The translations under genes were made by a program, and so were the position numbers. A stretch of 36,927 nt of DNA from an uncultured Actinomycetes bacterium (GTDB taxonomy: Bacteria > Actinomycetota > Acidimicrobiia > Acidimicrobiales > SZUA-35): positions 18,975 through 55,901 of the forward strand of contig CADEDH010000013.1 of assembly GCA_902826025.1 (NCBI GenBank), written 5' to 3'. This document shows, one piece after another, positions 7,793 to 15,256 of this stretch; the stretch's first letter is position 1; the number at the start of each line of letters is the position of its first letter. Below the pieces are notes generated by a model. That model was not told the origin of the DNA. It worked only from the letters and a program-made list of their open reading frames with translations, and ran no database searches.

Positions 7793-8866
7793 ATGACAAC
7801 GGCTGCCCCCCTCACGGCCTCACCTCTGCTGCGGGCCCTGCGCCAGGAGCCGGGCGACCGGGTGCCGGTGTGGTTCATGCGCCAGGCCGGGCGGTCGTTG
7901 CCCGAGTACTTCGCCGTCCGGGGCGAGGGCTCGATCCTGGACGCCATCTCCGATCCCGACCGGGCCACCGAGATCACGCTCCAGCCGGTACGGCGCTACG
8001 GGGTCGACGCCGCCATCCTGTTCAGCGACATCATGACGCCGGTGTGGGTCTCGGGATTCGGGGTCGACATCACCCCCGGCGTGGGCCCCGAGTGCGCTCA
8101 GCCCTTCCGCTCGGCCGACGACCTGGCCCGCCTCCGCCCCATCGACCCCGACCGCGACCTCCGGTTCCAGACCGAGACGGTTCGCAACCTGGTCAACGAG
8201 CTGACCGTGCCCCTCATCGGGTTCGCCGGCGCCCCCTTCACCCTGGCCGCGTACCTGGTGGAAGGCCGCCCCAGCCGGGAGTACGTGCACGTCAAGTCGC
8301 TGATGATGGGCGACCCCGACCTGTGGCACCGCCTGTGCGACCGCCTGGCCGATCTGGCCATCGCCACCCTCACCGCCCAGGTGGAGGCGGGGGCGTCCGC
8401 CGTGCAGCTGTTCGACTCCTGGGTGGGGGCGCTCCACCCCGAGCACTACCGGCGCTTCGTCGCCCCCCACTCGGCCCGGATCCTGGCCACCATGGCCGAC
8501 CAGGGCGTGCCCTGCATCCACTTCGGCATCAACTCGGGCGAGCTGCTCGACCAGATGGCGGCCCCCGGTGTGTCGTGCGTAGGGGTCGACTGGCGGACCC
8601 CGCTGGCCGCCGCCCGGGCCCGCACCGGTGGCCGGGTGGCGCTCCAGGGCAATCTCGACCCCGCTCTGCTGCTGGCCCCGTGGCCGGCGGTGGAGGCCGA
8701 GGTGCGGCGGGTGCTGGCCGACAACGCCGGCCACCCCGGCCACATCTTCAACCTGGGACACGGCGTGCTCCCCGCGACCGACCCCGACACCCTCAACGAG
8801 GTGGTCCGCCTCGTGCACGCCGAAGGGCGGGCCGACGGCGGGGCCCCGGAGCATCGGGAGACGTAG
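7793..8866 (+). CDS. hemE: Uroporphyrinogen III decarboxylase
   Basis: A 357-residue, full-length HemE. It decarboxylates the four acetate side chains of uroporphyrinogen III to give coproporphyrinogen III, in the cytosol. The signature PVWFMRQAGR is at residues 25-34, the catalytic Asp lies in LFSDIM (D79), and GFAGAPFTLAAYLVEG and the late HFGINSGELLDQMA and LQGNLDPALL segments match the family. The stop TAG (8864-8866) directly abuts the next ATG (8867), so hemE and hemG are co-transcribed. Codon use is ordinary for the window. The start is fixed by a -10 hexamer 8 nt upstream. Confidence 0.97.
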   Translation: MTTAAPLTASPLLRALRQEPGDRVPVWFMRQAGRSLPEYFAVRGEGSILDAISDPDRATEITLQPVRRYGVDAAILFSDIMTPVWVSGFGVDITPGVGPECAQPFRSADDLARLRPIDPDRDLRFQTETVRNLVNELTVPLIGFAGAPFTLAAYLVEGRPSREYVHVKSLMMGDPDLWHRLCDRLADLAIATLTAQVEAGASAVQLFDSWVGALHPEHYRRFVAPHSARILATMADQGVPCIHFGINSGELLDQMAAPGVSCVGVDWRTPLAAARARTGGRVALQGNLDPALLLAPWPAVEAEVRRVLADNAGHPGHIFNLGHGVLPATDPDTLNEVVRLVHAEGRADGGAPEHRET

Positions 8867-10252
8867 ATGAGCACGAGTTCAGCCCCAACCCGGTCAGCCA
8901 TCGTCATCGGGGGAGGGATCGCCGGCCTCAGCGCCGCCTTCGACCTCCACCGGGCCGGCTGGCGGGTGGACATCCACGAGGCGGCGGGCCTGTGGGGGGG
9001 CAAGGTGCAGTCGAGCCCGGTGGGCGACCGCCTGGTCGACGCCGGCCCCGACACCTTCCTGGCCCGAGCCACCGCCGGCTACCAGATGTGCCAGGACCTG
9101 GGCCTGGAAGGCGAGCTGACCAGCCCCGTGGCCCCGGTGCCGGCCTACATCGCCCGGGCCGGGCGCCTGTATCCCCTGCCCACCGGCTCCATGCTCGGCG
9201 TGCCGACAGACCTCGACGCCCTGGCCAACAACGGCCTGATCAGCGCCGAGGGGGTGGAGCGGGCCAAGGTGGACCTGTCGGCCGACGCCACCCCGCTGGT
9301 CGACGGTGACATCTCGATCGGGGCCCTGTGCCGGGCCCGACTGGGCGACGAGATCACCGACTGGCTGGTCGACCCCCTGATCGGCGGCATCAACGCCTCC
9401 GACATCGACCTGCTGTCGCTGCGGGCCGGGGCCCCCATCCTGGCCGCCGCCTACGACCTGGGGCCGTCGCTGGTCAAGAGCCTGGGCGAGATGATGCCGT
9501 CCACCGGGCCCACCCTGGGGTCGGCCAAGCCGGCCCAGCCCGTGTTCTACGGCCTGCCGGGCGGGATCGCCCGCATCGTCGACGGGATCATCGCCGCCCT
9601 CACCGCCGGCGGGGCCGGGCTCCACCTGAACAGCCCGATTGCCTCCCTGGCCGACGCCATGGCCCGGGCCGACGCCGTTGTGGTTGCCACCCCCACGGCC
9701 GCCGCCGCCCACCTGCTGGAGCCCGTCAGCCCGTCGGCAGCGGCCGAGCTGGCCGCCATCCCCTACTCCTCGGTGGCCCAGGCCGTGGTGGAGATCCCCC
9801 GGAGCGGGGTGGAGCGGGAGCTCGACGCCTCGGGGATCATGTTCCCCCGGGGTGAAGGTCGCCTGATCACGGCCTGCACCTGGCTGTCGTCGAAGTGGGC
9901 CCACTACCACCGGCCCGACAGCGTGCTGCTGCGCCTGTCGAGCGGCCGCTACGGCGACGAGCGCAACGCCGCCCTGACCGACGACGAGCTGGTCGATGCC
10001 CTGCTGGCCGACCTCCGCTCGGTGGAGGCGGTCACGGCCGAGCCCATCGCCCGCCGGGTGAAGCGGTGGACGCCGGCCTTCCCCCAGTACGCCCCCGGCC
10101 ATCTGGCCCGGGTGGAGCGGATCCTGGGGGCGGTGGCGGCCGACGCCCCCGCCCTGCGCCTGGTGGGCGCCGCTTACCGCGGCATCGGCGTGCCGGCCTG
10201 CATCGACGACGGCCGCTCGGCCGCCGCCTCCCTCGTCGACGCCCTGGGCTGA
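8867..10252 (+). CDS. hemG: Protoporphyrinogen/coproporphyrinogen oxidase, HemY type
   Basis: A 461-residue FAD enzyme of the oxygen-dependent HemY/HemG type. In Actinobacteria this type normally oxidises coproporphyrinogen III to coproporphyrin III in the coproporphyrin-dependent heme route. The FAD Rossmann motif GGGIAG is at 15-20, with the ribose-binding Glu near residue 38. The substrate-domain marks DAGPDTFLA, FYGLPGGIARIVDG and the C-terminal GAAYRGIGVPACIDDG are present. Translation should be coupled to hemE: GGGAG (8856-8860) lies inside the hemE end, 6 nt before the ATG. HemQ and ferrochelatase, the other steps of that route, are not in the window, so which porphyrinogen is the true substrate is inferred from lineage. 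Confidence 0.93.
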   Translation: MSTSSAPTRSAIVIGGGIAGLSAAFDLHRAGWRVDIHEAAGLWGGKVQSSPVGDRLVDAGPDTFLARATAGYQMCQDLGLEGELTSPVAPVPAYIARAGRLYPLPTGSMLGVPTDLDALANNGLISAEGVERAKVDLSADATPLVDGDISIGALCRARLGDEITDWLVDPLIGGINASDIDLLSLRAGAPILAAAYDLGPSLVKSLGEMMPSTGPTLGSAKPAQPVFYGLPGGIARIVDGIIAALTAGGAGLHLNSPIASLADAMARADAVVVATPTAAAAHLLEPVSPSAAAELAAIPYSSVAQAVVEIPRSGVERELDASGIMFPRGEGRLITACTWLSSKWAHYHRPDSVLLRLSSGRYGDERNAALTDDELVDALLADLRSVEAVTAEPIARRVKRWTPAFPQYAPGHLARVERILGAVAADAPALRLVGAAYRGIGVPACIDDGRSAAASLVDALG

Positions 10253-10268
10253 GGGAACTCAACCGGCG

Positions 10269-11873
10269 GTGGGACCCGACGACGGCGCCGTGCCCCCCGC
10301 CGATCCGCCGAACTCCGTCGCGGTATCGCGCCCAGGAGTCGACACCGCGACGGAGAATGCCGACGGGGCGCGTTCTCGCGTCGAGCCTGAGGCGGCCGGG
10401 GCGCCCCGACCCCGGCGCTGGGAGCGGCGGCCGGCGGTGGCCGGGCGGTGCGTGCTGGCCGGGTTGGGTCTGGCCGCCTCGGTGCCCCCCTGGGGTTGGT
10501 GGCCCCTGGCCTTCGTGGGCGTCGCCCTGCTCGACGGGCTCCTGGCCGACCAGCCGTGGCGCCGCCGACTGGGCCGCACCTGGCTGGTGGCGGCGGCCTG
10601 GCTGTACCCGGCCATGCTGTGGATGTACGACCTGACGGCCCCCGGCTACGTGGTGGCGGGCGGCTTCTTCGCCGGTTACTTCGCCCTGGCCGCCGTGCTC
10701 ACCCCGGCCACCCGGCCAGGCCGCCTGGTGGTGCTGCCGGGGGCCTTCGCCCTGGCCGAGCTGGCCCGGTGGTCCTGGCCCTTCGGCGGCGTGCCCCTGG
10801 CCCACCTGGCCCTGGGCCAGGCCTCGGCTCCCCTGGCCGTGCTGGCCCGGCTCGGCGGGTCCCTGCTGGTGGTGATGGGGGTGGTGGCCGTGGGCCAGGC
10901 CCTCGCCTCGGCCGCCCGGCGTGACCTGCGGGCCGCCGCCGCCGGCCTGGCGGCGGTGCTGACCCTCGGCATCACGGCCGCCGCCTGGCCCCGTTCCCAG
11001 GCCGTCCGGGAGGCCACCGTGGCCCTGGTGCAGGGGGGCGGCCGCCAGCGGACCCGGGCCTCATCGGACCAGGAACCAGTGGTGCTGGCCCGCCAGGTAG
11101 AGGCCAGCCGCCTCGTCGATGGCCCGGTCGACCTCGTGATCTGGCCCGAGAACGTGGTCAACCCCAACGGCGTCACCCTCACCCGGGCCCGGGCCGACGA
11201 GCTGGTGCGACGGGTGGCGGCCGAGGTGGGGGCACCGGTGCTGGCTGGCTGGTTCTACGCCGTGTCGAGCACCGACACGGTGAACTACCAGTCGACGATC
11301 CTGCCCGACGGGGAGGAGATCGACCGCTACGACAAGCGCAACATCGTCCCGTTCGGCGAGTACGTGCCGCTGCGGGGTCTGATCGAGCGGTTCAGCCGCG
11401 AGCTGCCGGCCCACGACGTGCGGCGGGGCACCAACGATCCCGTGCTCGAGACCCCGGTGGGCCCGGTGGGGGTGGCTATCTCGTGGGAAGGGTTCTTCGA
11501 GACCCGGGCCCGGGCGTCGACCCGGGACGGAGCCGAGCTGCTCGCCAACCCCACCAACGGCGCGTCCTACTGGCTGACGCAGATCCACACCCAGCAGGTG
11601 GCGTCGAACCAGCTGCGGGCGATCGAAAACGATCGCTGGGTGCTGCAGGTGGCGCCCACTGGCATGTCGGCCGTGATCGACCCCGACGGCAACGTGGTCC
11701 AGCGAACCGGGGTCTCGGAGCGGGCGGTGCTGATCGACACGGTGGAGCTGCGCCGGGGCCGGACTCCGGCCAGCCGCCTCGGTTTCTGGCCGGTGGCCCT
11801 GTACGGGATGGGGGCGATCGCGGTGTTCAGAGCTCGGCCGCTGGCCCGCCTACGCCCACGTCCCAGCCGTTGA
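10269..11873 (+). CDS. lnt: Apolipoprotein N-acyltransferase-like membrane protein with Ser in place of the catalytic Cys
   Basis: 534 residues from GTG 10269. Several hydrophobic segments from about residue 57 to 240 are followed by a carbon-nitrogen hydrolase domain. The family moves an acyl chain from phospholipid to the N-terminal Cys of lipoproteins, on the outer face of the membrane. The triad Glu (WPEN, E294) and Lys (YDKRNIVPFGEYVP, K356) are present. The third position, Cys in the E. coli ICYE motif, reads ISWE here (Ser405, codon 11481-11483). The first 56 residues are low-complexity and are encoded over a palindromic repeat (10300-10355). A later start such as GTG 10437 is therefore plausible. 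The gap to hemG is 16 bp. Lipoproteins are encoded in the window (24227, 25525), so a working Lnt would make sense, but activity is uncertain. Confidence 0.85.
   Translation: MGPDDGAVPPADPPNSVAVSRPGVDTATENADGARSRVEPEAAGAPRPRRWERRPAVAGRCVLAGLGLAASVPPWGWWPLAFVGVALLDGLLADQPWRRRLGRTWLVAAAWLYPAMLWMYDLTAPGYVVAGGFFAGYFALAAVLTPATRPGRLVVLPGAFALAELARWSWPFGGVPLAHLALGQASAPLAVLARLGGSLLVVMGVVAVGQALASAARRDLRAAAAGLAAVLTLGITAAAWPRSQAVREATVALVQGGGRQRTRASSDQEPVVLARQVEASRLVDGPVDLVIWPENVVNPNGVTLTRARADELVRRVAAEVGAPVLAGWFYAVSSTDTVNYQSTILPDGEEIDRYDKRNIVPFGEYVPLRGLIERFSRELPAHDVRRGTNDPVLETPVGPVGVAISWEGFFETRARASTRDGAELLANPTNGASYWLTQIHTQQVASNQLRAIENDRWVLQVAPTGMSAVIDPDGNVVQRTGVSERAVLIDTVELRRGRTPASRLGFWPVALYGMGAIAVFRARPLARLRPRPSR
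10300..10355. repeat. Palindromic repeat at the hemG/lnt junction, related to 19876-20002
   Basis: CTCCGTCGCGGT (10313-10324) and ACCGCGACGGAG (10344-10355) are perfect 12-bp inverted arms. The left flank CCGATCCGCCGAACT (10300-10314) is identical, in opposite orientation, to 19988-20002; the match continues to 22 of 24 bases. This suggests a dispersed REP-like element sitting between hemG and the conserved part of lnt. Confidence 0.65.
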
Positions 11874-11967
11874 GCGGCACGTCGCCGGTCACGCCGTCGA
11901 CGGCCGGGATGCCTCCCCGGCCGGGGTCGGCAGGGCGACGCCAGGCCCGGGTCGAGCGGCCGCGAAG

Positions 11968-11998
11968 TTGCATCGGGCCCGGTACCGGGCGGTAAGGT
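11968..11998 (+). promoter_or_regulatory. TetR-gene promoter with palindromic operator in the spacer
   Basis: TTGCAT (11968-11973) and TAAGGT (11993-11998) form -35 and -10 elements 19 bp apart. The -10 ends 6 nt before ATG 12005. The spacer contains GCCCGGTACCGGGC (11977-11990), a perfect 14-bp palindrome. That position suits autorepression by the encoded TetR protein. Confidence 0.6.
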
Positions 11999-12004
11999 CG
12001 GCCG

Positions 12005-12625
12005 ATGCCCAAGCCGACGGGGGATGCGGCGAGAGGCCGCGAAGCAGTAGAGGCAGCCCTGTTGGAGGCGGCCGGCGATCTGCTGGCCGAGGTCGGTCCC
12101 CGGGCGGCCACGGTGCGGGACATCGCGGCCCGGGCCGGCGTCAACCACGCCCAGGTCCACCACTACTTCGGTGGCAAGCGGGCCCTGCTGATGGCGGCCA
12201 TGGAACGGATGGCGGCCCAGCACTTCGAGGCCATGCGGGCCCTGTCGTCGGGTCCGGTGCCCCCACCCCTCACCCTGCCCGACGACCAGCGCTACTGGTG
12301 GGCCATCGTGCGAGCCACGATCGAGGGCGACCTGGAGCTGGCCGGCGTCGAGGTCGAGGCCGGCACGTCGGTGATCCGCAACGTCATGGATCACGTGGTC
12401 CGCCGGTTCGGGCTGGCCGAGCCCACGGTGGAGATGAAAGCGGCCTCGGCCGAGCTGGCGGCGGTGCAGCTGGGGTGGCTCACCATGGAGCGGTTCATCC
12501 TCATGGCGTTGGGCGTCGAACCCGAGGAGGAGGAGCTGGTGCGCGAGCGGCTGCGACGCTCGCTCGCCCAGCGCCGCCTCCAGCCGCCCGACGGCGTCCC
12601 CTTCTACAGCCGCCGCCGGGCGTAG
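12005..12625 (+). CDS. TetR/AcrR family transcriptional regulator
   Basis: A 206-residue repressor-type protein. The N-terminal helix-turn-helix reads TVRDIAARAGVNHAQVHHYF (about 37-56), with the usual GGKRALLMAAM following. The C-terminal ligand domain is helical and not assignable to a subfamily with a known ligand. The start is a leaderless ATG 6 nt after a -10 that brackets a perfect palindrome, so autorepression is likely. The gene is alone on its strand here, preceded by lnt and convergent with dtd after 8 bp. Possible targets by proximity are its own promoter and the divergent dtd/glycosyltransferase region, but no second copy of the palindrome was spotted there. Confidence 0.9.
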   Translation: MPKPTGDAARGREAVEAALLEAAGDLLAEVGPRAATVRDIAARAGVNHAQVHHYFGGKRALLMAAMERMAAQHFEAMRALSSGPVPPPLTLPDDQRYWWAIVRATIEGDLELAGVEVEAGTSVIRNVMDHVVRRFGLAEPTVEMKAASAELAAVQLGWLTMERFILMALGVEPEEEELVRERLRRSLAQRRLQPPDGVPFYSRRRA

Positions 12626-12633
12626 GTCCGCCG

Positions 12634-13071
12634 CTACAGATCCAGCACGATCGTGACCGGGCCCTGGTTGAGGAGGCGGACGTCCATGTCGGCCCCGAAC
12701 CGTCCGGTGGCCACCCGGACCCCCTGGGCTGCGATCCGCTCGGCCACCCGGGCCACCAGCGGTTCGGCCTGCTCAGGGCGGGCGGCGTCGGAGTAGCTCG
12801 GCCGGTTACCCCGGACCGCCTCCCCATACAGGGTGAACTGGCTGATCACGAGGACCTCACCGCCGGTGTCGAGCACCGAGCGGTTCATCTTGCCCTCCTC
12901 GTCGTTGAAGATCCGCAGCTTGGGCAACCGCAGGGCCAGCTTGTCGGCCTCGGCCTCCCCGTCGGCGTGGGTCACGCCCACCAGCACGCACAGGCCGGGC
13001 CCGATGGCGCCCACCACCTCGCCCTCCACCGTCACCGACGCCTCGCTGACCCGCTGCACCACTGCTCGCAT
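12634..13071 (-). CDS. dtd: D-aminoacyl-tRNA deacylase
   Basis: 145 residues, full length. Dtd removes D-amino acids (and glycine) mischarged onto tRNAs, in the cytosol. The family core is clear: the N-terminal [15 protein letters not shown], the SQFTLYG motif with Thr80, and NQGPVT near residues 134-139 carrying the cross-subunit Gly-Pro motif. It is transcribed divergently from the glycosyltransferase operon, and a -10 (TAACCT, complement of 13078-13083) ends 6 nt before the ATG. The 3' end faces the TetR gene with an 8-bp gap. Confidence 0.96.
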   Translation of the reverse strand: MRAVVQRVSEASVTVEGEVVGAIGPGLCVLVGVTHADGEAEADKLALRLPKLRIFNDEEGKMNRSVLDTGGEVLVISQFTLYGEAVRGNRPSYSDAARPEQAEPLVARVAERIAAQGVRVATGRFGADMDVRLLNQGPVTIVLDL

Positions 13072-13077
13072 GGGAGC

Positions 13078-13083
13078 AGGTTA
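13078..13083 (-). promoter_or_regulatory. -10 hexamer TAACCT, leaderless start for dtd
   Basis: On the minus strand TAACCT ends 6 nt before ATG 13071. An identical TAACCT stands on the plus strand at 13097-13102, and TAACTT at 13113-13118. The short divergent region thus has mirror-image promoters, the plus-strand ones serving the glycosyltransferase operon. Confidence 0.55.
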
Positions 13084-13195
13084 GAGAAACGAGCCGTAAC
13101 CTTACGCCGTAGTAACTTGTGCCGCGGGGTGGATGGTGGATCGGGGAGGGCCGGCCGGCATGTCGCTCCGTCGACCCGGCGATAGGAAGTACCCC

Positions 13196-14476
13196 ATGCC
13201 ATCCCCGACCCCGCCGTCCGAGGGCCGCCCGCTCCGGCTCGCCTACCTGTCGTACCGGTCGAAACCGACGGTGGGCGGCCAGGGCATCTACACCCGCCAC
13301 CTCACCAAGGCCCTGGCCGATCTGGGCCACGAGGTGGAGGTGCTGTCGGGCCAGCCCTATCCGGTGCTCGACCCCCGGGTGCGTCTCACCCAGCTGCCCA
13401 GCCTCGATATCTTCAACGACCTGTATCCCGGTCGGATGCCGGCCTTCTGGGAGCTCAAGAGCCTGTCCGACCTGATCGAGGTCACCCAGTACTCGGCCGG
13501 CACGTTCTCCGAGCCGCTGGCCTTCAGCCACCGGGCCTACCGGGCCCTCAAGGCCCGCACCGCCGAGTTCGACCTGGTGCACGACAACCAGTGCCTGGGC
13601 TACGGGGTGCTGGCCATCAACAAGATCCTGCCCACGGTGGTCACCCTCCACCACCCGATCACGGTCGACCGGCGCCTGGAGATGGCGGCCGCCCCCAACT
13701 GGCACAAGCGGATCAGCATCGCCCGCTGGTACGGCTTCGTGAAGATGCAGGGCCGGGTGGCCCGCCGCATGCCCCGCATCGTGGTGGTGTCGGAGAACTC
13801 GATCGACGACATCAGCCGCGACATGGGGGTGGACCGCGACCGGATGCGCCTGGTCCACGTGGGTGTCGACACCGATCTGTTCCAGCCCCAGCCCGGAGTG
13901 ACCCGGATCCCCGGCCGGTTGATCACCACGGCCAGCGCCGACGTTGAGCTGAAGGGTCTCCGGTTCCTGCTGGAAGCGATCGCCAAGCTGCGCACCGAGC
14001 GTGAGGTGTCGCTCACCGTGATCGGGCGGGCCAAGCCGGGGGGCCGGTCGGCCGAGCTGATCGACCGGTTGGGCCTGACCGACGCCATCGAGTTCGTCAC
14101 CGGTGTGCCCGACGAGCGGATCGTGGAGCTGTACGCCCAGTCCGAGCTGGCTGTCGTGCCGTCGCTGTACGAGGGGTTCTCGCTCCCGGCGGTGGAGGCC
14201 ATGGCCACCGGCACCCCGCTGGTGGCCACCACCGGGGGCGCCCTGCCCGAAGTGACGGGCGCCGACGGCGACACCGTGCTCCAGTGCCGCCCGGGCGATC
14301 CCGACTCGCTGGCCGCCGCCCTGCGGCGGGGCCTGGAGGATCCCGAGCTGCGGGCCCGGGTGGGGGCCGCCGGGCGGGCCCGGGTGACCGAGCGCTACAC
14401 CTGGCGCCTCACCGCCCAGCGCACCGTCGAGCAGTACCGCGAGGTGCTGGCCATGCGGGCAGCGGCCGGGTGCTGA
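13196..14476 (+). CDS. GT4-family glycosyltransferase
   Basis: 426 residues from ATG 13196, which has AGGAAG upstream with a 6-nt spacer; an in-frame ATG at 13133 would add 21 unconserved residues. It is a retaining GT-B fold enzyme. The N-terminal acceptor domain has the glycine-rich VGGQGIYTRHL loop. The C-terminal nucleotide-sugar domain has KGLRFLLEAIAKL, VIGRAK, VPDERIVELYAQSELAVVPS and the E-x7-E-type EGFSLPAVE motif. The sugar and acceptor are unknown. It overlaps the next gene by 7 bp and heads a three-gene operon with a methyltransferase and a toroid-fold protein, suggesting that it helps to build a methylated glycoconjugate. Confidence 0.92.
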   Translation: MPSPTPPSEGRPLRLAYLSYRSKPTVGGQGIYTRHLTKALADLGHEVEVLSGQPYPVLDPRVRLTQLPSLDIFNDLYPGRMPAFWELKSLSDLIEVTQYSAGTFSEPLAFSHRAYRALKARTAEFDLVHDNQCLGYGVLAINKILPTVVTLHHPITVDRRLEMAAAPNWHKRISIARWYGFVKMQGRVARRMPRIVVVSENSIDDISRDMGVDRDRMRLVHVGVDTDLFQPQPGVTRIPGRLITTASADVELKGLRFLLEAIAKLRTEREVSLTVIGRAKPGGRSAELIDRLGLTDAIEFVTGVPDERIVELYAQSELAVVPSLYEGFSLPAVEAMATGTPLVATTGGALPEVTGADGDTVLQCRPGDPDSLAAALRRGLEDPELRARVGAAGRARVTERYTWRLTAQRTVEQYREVLAMRAAAGC

Positions 14477-15252
14477 CCGTCGACTACGACCGCCTGGGCC
14501 TCACCCCGGGGATGCGGGTGCTCGACCTGGGCTCGGGCTTCGGCCGGCACGCCTTCGAGACGGCCCGGCGGGGGGCCCACGTGGTGGCCGTCGATCTGGC
14601 GTTGGACGAGCTGGTGGCCACCCGGGCCACGTTCCAGGCCATGGCCGAGGCCAGGGAACTGGGGGACGATGTGAGCTGCACCGTCGCCCGGGCCGACGGG
14701 GCCCGCCTGCCGTTCGCCAGCGGCACGTTCGACCGGATCATCGCCAGCGAGGTGCTGGAGCACGTGCCCGACGACCTGGCGGTGATGGCCGAGCTCCACC
14801 GGGTGCTCCGCCCCGGCGGGCGCCTGGCGGCCACCGTGCCGGCCGCCGTGCCCGAGCAGATCTGCTGGTGGCTGAACGAGGCCTACCACGCCCCGATCAG
14901 CGCTGGCGGCCACGTGCGGATCTACGGCCGGCCCGAGCTGCGCACCAAGTTGGCGGCCAGTGGGTTCGTGCCGGTGGGCGACCACCGGGCCCACGCCTTG
15001 CACAGCCCGTACTGGTGGCTGAAATGCGCCGTGGGGCTCGACAACGACGCCAACCCGCTGGTGAAGGCGTACCACAAGCTGCTGGTGTGGGACATCACCG
15101 ACGCCCCCCGCCTCACCCGCACCACCGAGCGGTGGCTCAACCCGGTGCTGGGCAAGAGCCTGGTCGTCTACGCCGACAAACCGGAGGCGGTCGACGTCCG
15201 GGTGCCCACCCTGGTGGGCGCGGCCCGCCAACCGGGGCGCCAGCCAGGGTGA
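14470..15252 (+). CDS. Class I SAM-dependent methyltransferase
   Basis: 260 residues from GTG 14470, whose start overlaps the end of the glycosyltransferase gene (GTGCTGA). Translation is probably coupled. SAM motif I is VLDLGSGFGRH (about 17-27), an acidic residue follows in VVAVDLALDEL, and the typical FDRIIASEVLEHVPDD and LRPGGRLAATVP segments place it in the Methyltransf_11 group. The C-terminal half carries YHAPISAGGHVRIYG and HSPYWWLKCAVGLDND, which look lineage-specific. The substrate is unknown; the operon suggests a sugar or lipid-linked sugar. The gene ends 4 bp before the next GTG. Confidence 0.92.
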   Translation: MLTVDYDRLGLTPGMRVLDLGSGFGRHAFETARRGAHVVAVDLALDELVATRATFQAMAEARELGDDVSCTVARADGARLPFASGTFDRIIASEVLEHVPDDLAVMAELHRVLRPGGRLAATVPAAVPEQICWWLNEAYHAPISAGGHVRIYGRPELRTKLAASGFVPVGDHRAHALHSPYWWLKCAVGLDNDANPLVKAYHKLLVWDITDAPRLTRTTERWLNPVLGKSLVVYADKPEAVDVRVPTLVGAARQPGRQPG

Positions 15253-15256
15253 CCGT

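Noticed and set aside
13133-13195. Longer start for the glycosyltransferase (ATG 13133)
   Set aside because: The extra 21 residues look non-conserved, and ATG 13196 has AGGAAG at good spacing.
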